Assembly: GCA_016715865.1 (NCBI GenBank)
Contig: JADJXM010000001.1
Location: 248,001-312,000, forward strand
From: Acidobacteriota bacterium
Lineage (GTDB): Bacteria; Acidobacteriota; Blastocatellia; RBC074
Reading direction: 5' to 3'
Length of the DNA stretch: 64,000 bases
Below are positions 28,895-43,206 of the stretch, in pieces. The translations under genes were made by a program, and so were the position numbers. Position 1 is the first letter of the stretch. Each line of letters starts with the position of its first letter. The notes below the pieces were generated by a model, which was not told where the DNA came from, did not search any database, and saw nothing but the letters and a program-made list of their open reading frames with translations.

Positions 28895-30139
28895 ATGTTT
28901 CCTTCTTACGCCGAGTTTGCTCGCCAGCTGTACGGCACGGGGATATTGTCCGATCCGTGGCTGGAGGGCGAAGAACGCTTTCGCCTGCAGGGCGTCGTTC
29001 TGACATCCCGGCTGGCAGCGGCCTTGAGAACCGTTGCTGAGCGAGTCTGTTACCTGCACAACGAACTGGCCGGAATCGTCCATCGGAATCCGGACTTGAT
29101 CGACAGGTTTTTCCATCTCACGCCCTGGCAGAAAGCGATGTGGATGGTCTCTGATGGTCGCTGGCACGGAATCGCCAGGGTCGATCTGTTTTTATGCACG
29201 GACGGCAGGATTCGTTCGTGCGAGGTCAATTCCGATACTCCTTCCGGGGAAGCCGAAGCCGTCCTGCTCAACCGCCTGCTTCATCCATATCATCCTGGAA
29301 CAATAGATCCGAATGAGGATTTCGATGAGCAGTTCTGGGGAATGCTGCTCGCATCGCATCAGGCGAGAACCGGAAAATCGGCTCCGCCCGAAGTCGCCGC
29401 CATTCTGTATCCAACCGACCTGCCGGAAGATTTGAGCATGATCGCCATTTACAGGCAGTGGCTTGAAGCTCGCGGTGTGAGCGTCATCCTCGGCTCGCCC
29501 TACAACCTCGGACGAGGTAGCGGCGGCGATTTGACAGTGCTCGGAGAACCAGTCGATCTGATCGTTCGACATTACAAGACCGACTGGTGGGGTGAACGTG
29601 AAGTTATCTGGAATAATGAGCCACCCTATCCGGATCCGGATCCTCTGGACAGGGAACTGGAGATTCTGCTCGAAGCTGAGCTGGCAGGTCGGGTGACGGT
29701 CGTCAACCCGTTCGGTTCGGTCATCACGCAGAACAAGAAATCGCTCGCTTTTATGTGGGAGCATCGCGACCTCTTTTCAGCCCAATCGCAGGACTGGATC
29801 GCCGCCTACATTCCTGAAACGCGCCGGCTGACATCTCTCGATAGTTCGTCACTTTCGCGCAAGGAATGGGTTTTGAAATCCGATTATGGTTGTGAGGGTG
29901 ATTCGGTGATCTGCGGGCCTTTCGTCAGGCTCAAGGACTGGCGGCTGACTCTTTCGACTGCGATCCCTGATCGCTGGGTGGCGCAGCGCTTTTTCGAAGT
30001 GGCCGCGATCGATGAAGGATTTTTGCCGAATTTCGGAGTCTATGTTCTGGGCGGAAAGGCGCGTGGATTCTACACACGCCTTTCGAAACAGGCGACCGAC
30101 TACACTTCGGTCACTGCTCCAACCTATGTGAATGAGTAG
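28895..30139 (+). CDS. Glutathionylspermidine synthase-like ATP-grasp ligase
   Basis: This 414-residue protein resembles the synthetase half of glutathionylspermidine synthase and the E. coli YgiC/YjfC proteins, which ligate a peptide carboxylate to an amine at the cost of ATP. Recognisable segments are RVDLFLCTDGRIRSCEVNSD, VDLIVRHYKTDWWGE, the NPFGSVITQNKKSLAFMWEH loop and VLKSDYGCEGDSVICGP, plus WVAQRFFEVAAI before the end. No amidase half is present. It is the last gene of the DUF350-methyltransferase set, 28 bp after the methyltransferase, and its stop lies in a heptad repeat. True substrates of the family are largely unknown. Confidence 0.85.
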   Translation: MFPSYAEFARQLYGTGILSDPWLEGEERFRLQGVVLTSRLAAALRTVAERVCYLHNELAGIVHRNPDLIDRFFHLTPWQKAMWMVSDGRWHGIARVDLFLCTDGRIRSCEVNSDTPSGEAEAVLLNRLLHPYHPGTIDPNEDFDEQFWGMLLASHQARTGKSAPPEVAAILYPTDLPEDLSMIAIYRQWLEARGVSVILGSPYNLGRGSGGDLTVLGEPVDLIVRHYKTDWWGEREVIWNNEPPYPDPDPLDRELEILLEAELAGRVTVVNPFGSVITQNKKSLAFMWEHRDLFSAQSQDWIAAYIPETRRLTSLDSSSLSRKEWVLKSDYGCEGDSVICGPFVRLKDWRLTLSTAIPDRWVAQRFFEVAAIDEGFLPNFGVYVLGGKARGFYTRLSKQATDYTSVTAPTYVNE

Positions 30140-30166
30140 AAAGTAGAAAGTTGAAAGTTGAAAAGT
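30136..30166 (+). repeat. Heptad repeat at the stop codon of the ATP-grasp gene
   Basis: GTAGAAAGTAGAAAG followed by TTGAAAG variants begins at the TAG stop (30137-30139). The stop is the TAG of the first repeat unit. Similar purine-rich sequence follows the convergent gene's stop on the other strand (30264 downwards). Confidence 0.75.
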
Positions 30167-30187
30167 TCGGAAGTGGGAGGTTTCATC

Positions 30188-30228
30188 GAAAGTTGAATTG
30201 TTGCTCGTCCCGGCCCAATTCAACTTTC
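30188..30228. terminator. Hairpin between convergent genes
   Basis: GAAAGTTGAATTG (30188-30200) is perfectly inverted at 30216-30228 (13 bp, 15-nt loop). TATTCTTTAATTTT follows on the plus strand. It separates the ATP-grasp gene from the minus-strand TonB receptor. Confidence 0.6.
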
Positions 30229-30264
30229 TATTCTTTAATTTTATACTTTTACTTTTACTCATTT

Positions 30265-32571
30265 TCATCTTTCAAATCGAATGCGAATGCCTCCGCGGAT
30301 GAGGCGAGGCATGCCGAGCGTTTCGACAGGGGTTCGTCCGACGGCATACTGTTGATCGAAGACATTCTGGACGGCCAGAAAGAGGTCGAGTGAGCGGATG
30401 AGCGGGCGTGATATCATGGCATCGACGACGGCGAAGCTGCCCAGAGCCAGTTGATTCTGATCGTCGTCGAATTGTTTGCCGGTGGCTCGAAACTGCATCG
30501 CCGCAGTGACGTGATCGGGGTGAGAATAGACTGTCTGGAGCGTGAACTGGTGGCGTGGAATCTGGGGCAGCCAGAGCCCGACCAGCGCGGCATCTTGCGG
30601 AGCGCGTTTGACCGTCGCGTCAGAGAAGAGATAGCCGGCCGTGATGCGCCAGTATTTCGCGGGACGAATCTCGGTTTCGGCTTCGATTCCGCGAGAACGT
30701 GTACGGCCAAGATTTCTGCGCTGGCGCGTTATGAGCGCCGGCGTTACCGAGAGAGTGAAGTTGGTGACGGGATTTACGGTCTCGGTCCAGTAACCGGAGA
30801 TGCGGGCGCTCAGGATTTTCGATCCCGTCCAGTCTGCGCCGACTTCTCCTCCTGTCAGTCGTTCAGCTTCGAGCAGTTCATTGGCCAGCGTCTGCACATT
30901 GCCGACGCGAAAACCTCGATAAAGTTCATTGAGTGTCGGCGCGCGGAAAGCCCTGTAGCCGGCGGCGCGCAGCGATAACGATTCGACCGGTCTGAAGGTC
31001 ACGGCCAGTCGGGGACTGAAAGCATTTTTCGATCGCTCAGCGAAAAAAGTCGGTTGAACGACGCCGGTTGCGAGCGTCTTCAAGACCGATGCGGCCGATG
31101 AATCCCGCCAGTTGTCGTACCTGGCGCTGACAGCCAGTTGCCAGCGAGATGAAATTCTGAGCAGGTCCTGCGCGAAGAAACCAGCGCGACGCTGCCTTCC
31201 ACCAGTACTGAGGAGTGTCGTCATCCGCCCGTTGAAGAAACCTTCTTCATTGCTCGTCCCGCGTACTCCGCGCAGGTCGACCCCGGCCACCAGCAGATGT
31301 TTTTCGAAACTTAGTCGCGACCAGTTGAACGAAAAACCGGCATCGCGCGACGGCACAAACTGATTCCGGTTCAGCGTTTCGGAATTTCGATCAGCGGAGA
31401 CTGCCGTGAAGTTCTGATGAAACCGCTGCTGATTGGCGAAGAGAGTGAAGTTCCAGTTGCTGCCGTCGGGAGTCCTTAGCCTCGCACCAGTGGCTACCGA
31501 TTCGGTCGCCGTGTCGTTTCTTTGCAGCAGCGTCCCGTTGTCTCTGTCTTCGTCGAAGAGCGATCCGCGCAGGAAGAACTGATCTTCGCCGCCCCAGTCA
31601 TAGCTGATTCGCAGTCCCAGCGCGCGGTGTTTTGAAGCCGCTTCGGCATCGACCAGTCCGCGGTCATCGGGCCCGACCAGAAAATAACCGTCGGTGCGCA
31701 TCGCTTCGCCCGAGAGGTTGATGCCGAAGCCTTTCCATTGATCCGCGACGTAGAACGAGACGTCGGATGTATCACGCGTGCCGTAACTCGCTTCGAAATT
31801 GACGACGCGATCAGATGGCGGCCGGCTGATCACGTTTATCACTCCGCTCAGGGCGTCGGAACCGTAGAGGTCCGACGATCCTCCGCGAACCAGTTCGATG
31901 CGATCGACGGCCGCCCGTGGAACCCGATCCCAGTATACCCAGCCGCCGAATGCGTCGTTGAGCGGAACATTGTCGCTCATCACCAGTGTCCGGCTGGCCC
32001 CGCTCGCTCCGGTTCCGCGCAGGCTGACACCCTGCGTAGTCGGGTTGGCCACCATGCTGCTGGACCGGCGGAAGAGGCTGAATCCAGGGACCTGTCGCAG
32101 CAGATCGTCCATGGTTTGTGCAGCCGCGTTGTCAACATCCTTCGAGTCGAGTACCGAAACGCTGGCCGGCGCGTCGATCAGCCGTATCTCGGCGCGGACA
32201 GGTGTGATCGTGATCGACTCCGACAATGTTGCCGGATCGAGCGTCAATTCGATCGATTGATCGACGCCCTCCACTGTCACCATACGCTTGAACGTCGAAA
32301 ATCCGCCTGCCGTGATGCTCAAATCGTATGAGCCGGCTGGAGCGAGAAGCCGGAACCGGCCGTCTTCATCAGTCCTGGTTGAATCGACCGCCCGTCCGGT
32401 TGAATCAGTGAGAGACGCCGCAGCGCCCCGAATCGCCGCTCCGCCATTGTCGACGACCCTGCCGGAGATCGTCAGGGATTGAGCTGTTGTCGCCGCAATA
32501 TTCACAACAAGCAGGCAAAGAAGGATACATATTCCGGCGATCTGTTTTTTATTGAAAAAAGATGTGTTCAT
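30265..32571 (-). CDS. TonB-dependent receptor with carboxypeptidase-regulatory-like N-domain
   Basis: This is a 768-residue outer-membrane transporter. After the signal peptide (IAGICILLCLLVVNIAATTAQ) comes a CarboxypepD_reg-like domain (ISGRVVDNGGAAIRGAAASL). The plug follows, with SVSVLDSKDVDNAAAQTMDD, VSLRGTGASGASRTLVMSD and DRIELVRGGSSDLYGSDALS, and then a 22-strand-type barrel. Plug motifs resemble siderophore/vitamin B12 receptors, but no heme, corrinoid or iron gene is adjacent, so the substrate is unknown. The chain ends GIRIRFER rather than in the usual terminal aromatic residue. The downstream sequence is repeat-like. Confidence 0.92.
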   Translation of the reverse strand: MNTSFFNKKQIAGICILLCLLVVNIAATTAQSLTISGRVVDNGGAAIRGAAASLTDSTGRAVDSTRTDEDGRFRLLAPAGSYDLSITAGGFSTFKRMVTVEGVDQSIELTLDPATLSESITITPVRAEIRLIDAPASVSVLDSKDVDNAAAQTMDDLLRQVPGFSLFRRSSSMVANPTTQGVSLRGTGASGASRTLVMSDNVPLNDAFGGWVYWDRVPRAAVDRIELVRGGSSDLYGSDALSGVINVISRPPSDRVVNFEASYGTRDTSDVSFYVADQWKGFGINLSGEAMRTDGYFLVGPDDRGLVDAEAASKHRALGLRISYDWGGEDQFFLRGSLFDEDRDNGTLLQRNDTATESVATGARLRTPDGSNWNFTLFANQQRFHQNFTAVSADRNSETLNRNQFVPSRDAGFSFNWSRLSFEKHLLVAGVDLRGVRGTSNEEGFFNGRMTTLLSTGGRQRRAGFFAQDLLRISSRWQLAVSARYDNWRDSSAASVLKTLATGVVQPTFFAERSKNAFSPRLAVTFRPVESLSLRAAGYRAFRAPTLNELYRGFRVGNVQTLANELLEAERLTGGEVGADWTGSKILSARISGYWTETVNPVTNFTLSVTPALITRQRRNLGRTRSRGIEAETEIRPAKYWRITAGYLFSDATVKRAPQDAALVGLWLPQIPRHQFTLQTVYSHPDHVTAAMQFRATGKQFDDDQNQLALGSFAVVDAMISRPLIRSLDLFLAVQNVFDQQYAVGRTPVETLGMPRLIRGGIRIRFER

Positions 32572-32609
32572 TGTTTATTGCAGATTCGGAGCGCCATCGG
32601 AGCACCATC

Positions 32610-32683
32610 GGAGCGCCGACCTCCGGTCGGCATGCCGTGCGCCAGGGTGACTTAGCTTTGTTAAAGCCGGTCGAGTTGAGTGT

Positions 32684-32713
<30 letters not shown>
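32610..32713. repeat. 23-bp perfect inverted repeat overlapping a gene end
   Basis: The 23-mer beginning GGAGCGCCGACCTCC (32610-32632) is perfectly inverted at 32691-32713. The right arm lies inside the M14 peptidase gene and encodes its last residues (AGAPTSGRQ) before a stop 5 bp outside the arm. GGAGCGCCATC-type partial copies sit just left of the left arm. Confidence 0.85.
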
Positions 32714-35473
<2,760 letters not shown>

Positions 35474-35584
35474 CGTTATCACTCCCTTGGGATAGAAATA
35501 AGTTGTTGCTACAGTGCGAAGGAAACTCAGGTAGAACCGGCGTGGATTGTAGTGGCGCATCGCCGGGCAAGTCAATCTGTCATC

Positions 35585-36307
35585 TCATTTGTCGCTCTTC
35601 TTGAGCAGCGGTTCGAGGACGCGCCAGATATTGTTCGTCATTATCTTCTCGCCCTCCGCATTCGGGTGGATGCCATCGGCCTGATTCAACTCGGGATTTC
35701 CTCCGACCCCGTCAAGCACGAAGGGGATGAACGGCAGCTTGTATTGGCGTGCCAGATCGCGAAATGCCCGGCGGAACTCGTCCGAATACTCCGGCCCCAG
35801 ATTTGGCGGGGCTTCCATGCCGGCCAGAATGACTGTGATCCCGCCCTCCTGCGCCTTCTCGATGATGATCGAAAGATTCTTTTTCAACTCGGAGACCGGC
35901 TGCCCCCGCAGTGCGTCGTTGCCTCCAAGCTCGAGTATCATGAATTTTGCATTCTTATCGATCATCCAGTCTATGCGACGAACTCCGCCGGCACTGGTGT
36001 CGCCGGAAATTCCGGCATTGACCACGCGATACGAATATCCGTTTTCGTCCACTTTGCGCTGGAGCAGCGTCGGATAGGCCTCATCTTCAGTCAGGCCGAA
36101 TCCGGCTGTCAGACTGTCGCCGAATGCGACGATGACGGGCCTCGCATCAGGTGTAGGTGTGACCGCAGGCGTCGGCGATGTTGCGGGAATCGCCGACCTT
36201 TGAGCCGAATCCCCACTGCTGCATCCAATCGCCAGAAGATTCATCGCGATCAGCAACCCAACGTGACAAAAAAGTGAACGATATTGGATACGATTTAAAT
36301 TCATCAT
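35585..36307 (-). CDS. tesA: TesA-like SGNH/GDSL esterase lipoprotein
   Basis: This 240-residue esterase/lysophospholipase has a lipoprotein signal ending LLAIGC (C29). The four SGNH blocks are visible: AFGDSLTAGFG with nucleophile S65, NAGISGDTSAGG, MILELGGNDALRG and the late NQADGIHPNAEGE with the Asp-His pair. E. coli TesA (thioesterase I/protease I) has the same order and size. It is divergent from an ABC ATPase and permease gene pair, the arrangement tesA / ybbA-ybbP known from Proteobacteria, which strengthens the call. The enzyme would act on acyl esters in the periplasm. Confidence 0.9.
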   Translation of the reverse strand: MMNLNRIQYRSLFCHVGLLIAMNLLAIGCSSGDSAQRSAIPATSPTPAVTPTPDARPVIVAFGDSLTAGFGLTEDEAYPTLLQRKVDENGYSYRVVNAGISGDTSAGGVRRIDWMIDKNAKFMILELGGNDALRGQPVSELKKNLSIIIEKAQEGGITVILAGMEAPPNLGPEYSDEFRRAFRDLARQYKLPFIPFVLDGVGGNPELNQADGIHPNAEGEKIMTNNIWRVLEPLLKKSDK

Positions 36308-36439
36308 AACTTTCCTGATAACATTAAGACGGTATTGATTGTAGCTGTTACAATAGCCTGACCGGAAGTCAAACGGTGAAAAGCGCGTTAATAACTATAT
36401 TGATAACGCAAGAATAGTAACCCTGAGAGATAAAAAAGC

Positions 36440-37159
36440 ATGATACGACTTTCCAATGTATCAAAGGTAGTAACGAGCGGATCAGAGCAACTGACCATTC
36501 TGCATGCGCTCGATCTGCATATCGAACGAGGGCAGTTCGTCTCGGTCATCGGGCCATCGGGTAGCGGCAAATCGACTCTGCTGGGGCTGATCGCTGGTCT
36601 GGACTCACCGACATCGGGTCAGATTCTGCTCGACGGTCAGGACATCACTCGGATGAGCGAGGACGAACTGGCGGAATACAGAGGCAGGCTGCTCGGCTTT
36701 ATCTTTCAGTCTTTCCATCTCATTCCATCGTTGACGGCCTATGAAAATATCCTGATCCCGATGGAGATCATGGGGGTCCCACGCGCCCGCGAGCGAGCGC
36801 AGTCACTTCTCGATGAGGTCGGGCTTCACGATCGCGGTCATCATTACCCCTCGCAGCTCTCGGGCGGCGAGCAGCAGCGCGTTGCCATTGCCAGGGCATT
36901 CGCCAATGATCCACAGATACTGCTGGCGGATGAGCCGACCGGAAACCTCGATTCCAGAAACGGATCGCATATCTTCGATCTGCTGATCAAGCTCAATCGC
37001 GAACATGGAACTACGCTGCTGCTGGTCACGCACGATCATCATCTCGCCGATCTGGCCGACAGGAAGATATCGCTCAGTGATGGCCGGATCGTCGAGGACC
37101 GGATCAAGGCGTCCGAAGCTGAACCGGCTGAAAAAGTGTCGCAGATAACCGTCGCCTGA
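36440..37159 (+). CDS. ybbA: YbbA-like (LolD/MacB family) ABC transporter ATPase
   Basis: This 239-residue ATPase has Walker A IGPSGSGKSTLLGLIAGLD, Q-loop GFIFQSFHLIPSLTAYENI, signature LSGGEQQRVAIARAFANDP and Walker B ILLADEPTGNLDSRNG, all typical of the LolD/MacB/FtsE group. It pairs with the permease gene starting 10 bp downstream. The short C-terminal extension after the D-loop/H-loop region is polar. Together they form an exporter-like or mechanotransmission ABC system whose substrate is not established. The divergent tesA gene is its usual neighbour. Confidence 0.93.
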   Translation: MIRLSNVSKVVTSGSEQLTILHALDLHIERGQFVSVIGPSGSGKSTLLGLIAGLDSPTSGQILLDGQDITRMSEDELAEYRGRLLGFIFQSFHLIPSLTAYENILIPMEIMGVPRARERAQSLLDEVGLHDRGHHYPSQLSGGEQQRVAIARAFANDPQILLADEPTGNLDSRNGSHIFDLLIKLNREHGTTLLLVTHDHHLADLADRKISLSDGRIVEDRIKASEAEPAEKVSQITVA

Positions 37160-37169
37160 AGGAGCGTAT

Positions 37170-39729
<2,560 letters not shown>

Positions 39730-39768
39730 CTGCTCAGCCCCATGGCAAAAGGTGAATTGAGCATGATT

Positions 39769-39871
39769 GCGAATGTGGAGTGCGGCGGCCTGGCGCCGCT
39801 TTGGTAATCCATTATGCCAATTACTGCACGCGATACCAAAGCGGCGCCAGGCCGCCGCACTCCACATTCGC
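39769..39871. repeat. 38-bp perfect inverted repeat (palindromic element, family A)
   Basis: The arm 39769-39806 is perfectly inverted at 39834-39871, with a 27-nt loop. The arm core reads GGAGTGCGGCGGCCTGGCGC. A near-identical arm is present at 51321-51350, so this is a dispersed family. It lies in the 247-bp gap between ybbP and the M24 peptidase gene, which otherwise holds only the heptad repeat. Confidence 0.9.
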
Positions 39872-39948
39872 TTGCTTTATGATTTTATGCATCAAACGAA
39901 GGCTGAGCAGTTGCAAGTAAAAACTGGAAACTTCTTGCGGAGACGCGA

Positions 39949-41325
39949 ATGATCAAAGTGTTGAAATTCGTCGCTATCTTATTAATATGCGCCGGCATTC
40001 TGTCAACCGGCGGGTCTTCATTTGCGCAGCAGAAGCGTGCGCTCACGCTGCGACGGCTGCCCTCGATGCGCGAACAGGCAGCGATCCGGCAGGAATGGCT
40101 CAAACTGCGGCTCGAGAGGGTGTTGCCGGCGCTCATGCGCAAGCACGATATACCGATGTGGCTGATTATCTGTCGCGAGTACAACGAGGACCCGGTATTT
40201 AAATCTCTGGTCTCTCCGACGGTCTTTGCCGCGCGTCGGCGGACGATTCTGGTTTTTACCGATCGCGGCCCGGAGCGCGGCGTTGAGCGCCTTGCGCTGG
40301 GCGGAGGCTCGAACGGCGGGCTCTATCAGGTCTACCGTGATCCTGAAGTAGAGAACCGTGAACTCTGGGGGGAAGGCCAGTGGGCATTGCTGCGCAAGCT
40401 GATTGCTCAGCGTGATCCGAAAAAGATCGGCGTCAACATCTCATCGACGCATGCTTTCAGTGATGGATTGTCGGCCGGCGAATGGGAGAAGCTGCGTCAG
40501 ACACTGGGCGATGAATACACTGGTCGAATAATCCCCGCCGAACTGTTGCCACTCGAATATATCGAAACGCGGCTGCCCGAGATGCTTCCCACCTTCAGGC
40601 AGATGATGGGGATCGTCCACTCGATTATTCGACGGGGATTTTCGAATGAAGTCATCATACCGGGGAAGACGACAAATCAGGATGTGGTCTGGTGGATGCG
40701 CCAGCAGGTCAACGATGCCGGGCTGGGAACATGGTTTCAACCAACTGTTCGTGTCCAGCGCAAGGGAGCGGGCATCCCGGGCAATCTGGCAGAAGACGCT
40801 CCGATTATCATTGAACGCGGAGACGTCCTGCACTGCGATTTCGGCATCACTGCCATGGGACTGGCAACCGATACGCAGCACATGGCCTATGTTCTGCGGT
40901 TGGGAGAGAAGACCGTTCCGGCAGGTATCGCGCAGGCGCTCGCCAACACCAATCGCATGCAGGATATCCTCCTGGAACGGATGAAAGTCGGCCGTACCGG
41001 CAACGAGATTCTGGCCGATGCAATCGCCACGATGAAGACTGAGAAGATCAATGGAACATTCTATACGCATCCGATCGGGGACCACGGCCATGGGGCGGGC
41101 CCGCTCGTCGGACTCTGGGATCGCCAGGAAGGCGTTCCGGGGCGTGGAGATGTCAGGCTGATTCCGAATTCATGGTTTTCCATTGAACTGGGAGCTCGAA
41201 CTCCTGTTCCTGAATGGGATGGGCAGGAGCTTTTCGTCGGTCAGGAAGAGGACGCCTGTATCGATTCCTTCGGTAGAATCTCATGGGTGCTGCGCCGGCA
41301 GACGGAATACCATCTGGTGAGATAA
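39949..41325 (+). CDS. Exported M24-family (Xaa-Pro aminopeptidase-like) metallopeptidase
   Basis: This 458-residue protein has the signal peptide FVAILLICAGILSTGGSSFAQ. The pita-bread fold metal ligands are visible in order: Asp in LHCDFGITAMG, Asp in LATDTQHMAYV, His in PIGDHGHGAGPL, Glu in WFSIELGARTPVP and Glu in FVGQEEDACI. The N-terminal creatinase-like domain spans about residues 40-210. It would cleave N-terminal Xaa-Pro bonds in the periplasm or outside the cell. It ends 3 bp before the next gene, so co-transcription is likely. GGAG lies 8 nt before the ATG. Confidence 0.9.
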   Translation: MIKVLKFVAILLICAGILSTGGSSFAQQKRALTLRRLPSMREQAAIRQEWLKLRLERVLPALMRKHDIPMWLIICREYNEDPVFKSLVSPTVFAARRRTILVFTDRGPERGVERLALGGGSNGGLYQVYRDPEVENRELWGEGQWALLRKLIAQRDPKKIGVNISSTHAFSDGLSAGEWEKLRQTLGDEYTGRIIPAELLPLEYIETRLPEMLPTFRQMMGIVHSIIRRGFSNEVIIPGKTTNQDVVWWMRQQVNDAGLGTWFQPTVRVQRKGAGIPGNLAEDAPIIIERGDVLHCDFGITAMGLATDTQHMAYVLRLGEKTVPAGIAQALANTNRMQDILLERMKVGRTGNEILADAIATMKTEKINGTFYTHPIGDHGHGAGPLVGLWDRQEGVPGRGDVRLIPNSWFSIELGARTPVPEWDGQELFVGQEEDACIDSFGRISWVLRRQTEYHLVR

Positions 41326-41328
41326 GTA

Positions 41329-43182
41329 ATGATCAAGTGGCCTCACACATCGACGCCCGTGAGTGCCGCACACCAAAACCACATGCTTAAGGCGAGATTC
41401 TTATTTTTGATACCTGCGCTGGCGGCGATCATCCCGATCACCTCATTCGCACAGCATTCCACTATCGATCCGCGGCAGCCAAGCTGGGGCCGGACAGTGA
41501 CCGTATCGTATGACCCTGCGTCATCGAAGGCGAAGCTCGATCCGGCGACGAATGTTCATCTGGTAGTTGAGATGATCTTTCCAGAGGAGACCCGCTTTCG
41601 ATCATTTCTGATGCAACGAGTGGGCTCCATCATCGAGGCGCGTTTCGAGATCCCGGCTCGCCTGTCGGCCATGCGTCTTCATTTCGTTACGCTCGATGGA
41701 GGGTGGGACCAGAGCGCATTCCTTTCCGTAACGATCTCTCGCGCGGACGGAAAACCCGCACGCGGCGCCAGTCAGAGCAGAATTCCGGGTGGCGACTATG
41801 CCGAATATATCAAACAGGAATTGGATCTTTACCCGGACAATTATTCGGCATATCGATTGAAATGGTCGCTCGCGCTCGATATTGAGGGAGAGAAAGCCGG
41901 CCGGTTGATCGCTTCCGATCTGGCGAAACTCGAACGAATTCGAACACGGACGCCCGAACTGCTGGCTGTTCTATCGTTCGGGCATTCGCTCTTCTCGATG
42001 CCCGAAAAAAGCAGGGAACTGGCCAGGATTCTTGTTTCAGAGCACCCCGATTCGCCGTTCACCGCTCAGGCGATTTCGGATATCGAACTGCGTTATGCCG
42101 ATCAGGAAATGGAGCGCGATCGAGGCAGGGAGCTCCTTTCGTGGAAACTTGCCGTTTTAGAAAAGGCGCCTTCGAGTGAGCATGCCAGGCGCATGTTCGC
42201 TGATCTGGCGGGCAGAACGCAGTTGCCGGTTTTGTTGAGCGAGACCATTGCCGAATCATGGATCCGCGACGAGCCTGACAATCCTCTGGCCCCATTCAGC
42301 CTGGCTCTGGCCTATTCATCTCAATATCAGAAATATGATCGGGCTCTGGCACAGATCGAAAAATCGATAGATCTGACGATCGCTGGCAGACTCAGGCTCT
42401 ATGGAGATATCAGCGGCGCGCAAACCAGGCGTTTAATGGGGCAGTCCTATCTGATCAAGGCTGATTTGCTGCTGCGGACGGGAAAATATGACGCGGCGAT
42501 CACGACCGTGAAGGTGGCGCAGACATTCGATCACGATCCGCGATTCGCTGCACACCTGCTTGAAGCCAGAATCCTCTGGGCTGCGGGCAGGAAAGATGCG
42601 GCTGAGAGGGCTTATCTCGAGGCGTGGAGGCGAGGTTCGCAGGAAGCGCTCGAAAGGCTGCGAACCGGTTATCAGGAGAAGAACGGACGAACCAACGGAT
42701 TCGACAGTTATCTATCAGGCCTTCAGGTGCGTGCCGATGATCAGAGTGGTGTTAAGATCGACAAGCGCCCGCTGCCGCAGTTTCGAACCATGGCGCTCGA
42801 TGGCTCGGTGATCGATCTCAATGCATTGCAGGGCAAAATCGTCGTCATCAACCTGTGGTTTATCGCCTGCGGGCCTTGTCGCAAAGAGATCCCCGCCCTC
42901 AATCAACTGGCGGCGGAGTTCACGGGAAAGAACGTAGTCTTTCTTGCTCCCTCGCCCGATTCGGCAGATGCACTGCACAACTTCCTCGCTCAGATGCCTT
43001 TCGCCTATCGGATCATTCCCGATGCTGAAGACCTGATCCAGGGAGTATTTCAGGCGTCGATGTTTCCGACTCATCTTGTTATCAACCGCGACGGTCAGGT
43101 TGAAGCTGTCTTTGTCGGTGGCGGCGGCGACAGGCCTTCAGAGGTCCGCCGGGAAGTGCTGCGACTGCTCAACGGGCAATAG
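41329..43182 (+). CDS. Exported TPR/thioredoxin-fold protein (TlpA-like C-terminal domain)
   Basis: This protein is 617 residues from this ATG. An in-frame ATG at 41383 would place the signal peptide (FLFLIPALAAIIPITSFAQ) at the very start and may be the true one. The middle (about 150-440) looks helical and TPR-like, for example SYLIKADLLLRTGKYDAAIT. The C-terminal 150 residues form a thioredoxin-like domain: IVVINLWFIACGPCRKEIPA with the redox pair C514/C517, later FPTHLVINRDGQVEAVF with a cis-Pro-type turn. It may reduce or repair periplasmic disulfides or serve cytochrome maturation; partners are unknown. It is coupled to the M24 peptidase gene. Confidence 0.85.
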   Translation: MIKWPHTSTPVSAAHQNHMLKARFLFLIPALAAIIPITSFAQHSTIDPRQPSWGRTVTVSYDPASSKAKLDPATNVHLVVEMIFPEETRFRSFLMQRVGSIIEARFEIPARLSAMRLHFVTLDGGWDQSAFLSVTISRADGKPARGASQSRIPGGDYAEYIKQELDLYPDNYSAYRLKWSLALDIEGEKAGRLIASDLAKLERIRTRTPELLAVLSFGHSLFSMPEKSRELARILVSEHPDSPFTAQAISDIELRYADQEMERDRGRELLSWKLAVLEKAPSSEHARRMFADLAGRTQLPVLLSETIAESWIRDEPDNPLAPFSLALAYSSQYQKYDRALAQIEKSIDLTIAGRLRLYGDISGAQTRRLMGQSYLIKADLLLRTGKYDAAITTVKVAQTFDHDPRFAAHLLEARILWAAGRKDAAERAYLEAWRRGSQEALERLRTGYQEKNGRTNGFDSYLSGLQVRADDQSGVKIDKRPLPQFRTMALDGSVIDLNALQGKIVVINLWFIACGPCRKEIPALNQLAAEFTGKNVVFLAPSPDSADALHNFLAQMPFAYRIIPDAEDLIQGVFQASMFPTHLVINRDGQVEAVFVGGGGDRPSEVRREVLRLLNGQ

Positions 43183-43206
43183 GAATTTTACGGAAAGGAT
43201 TTAAAG

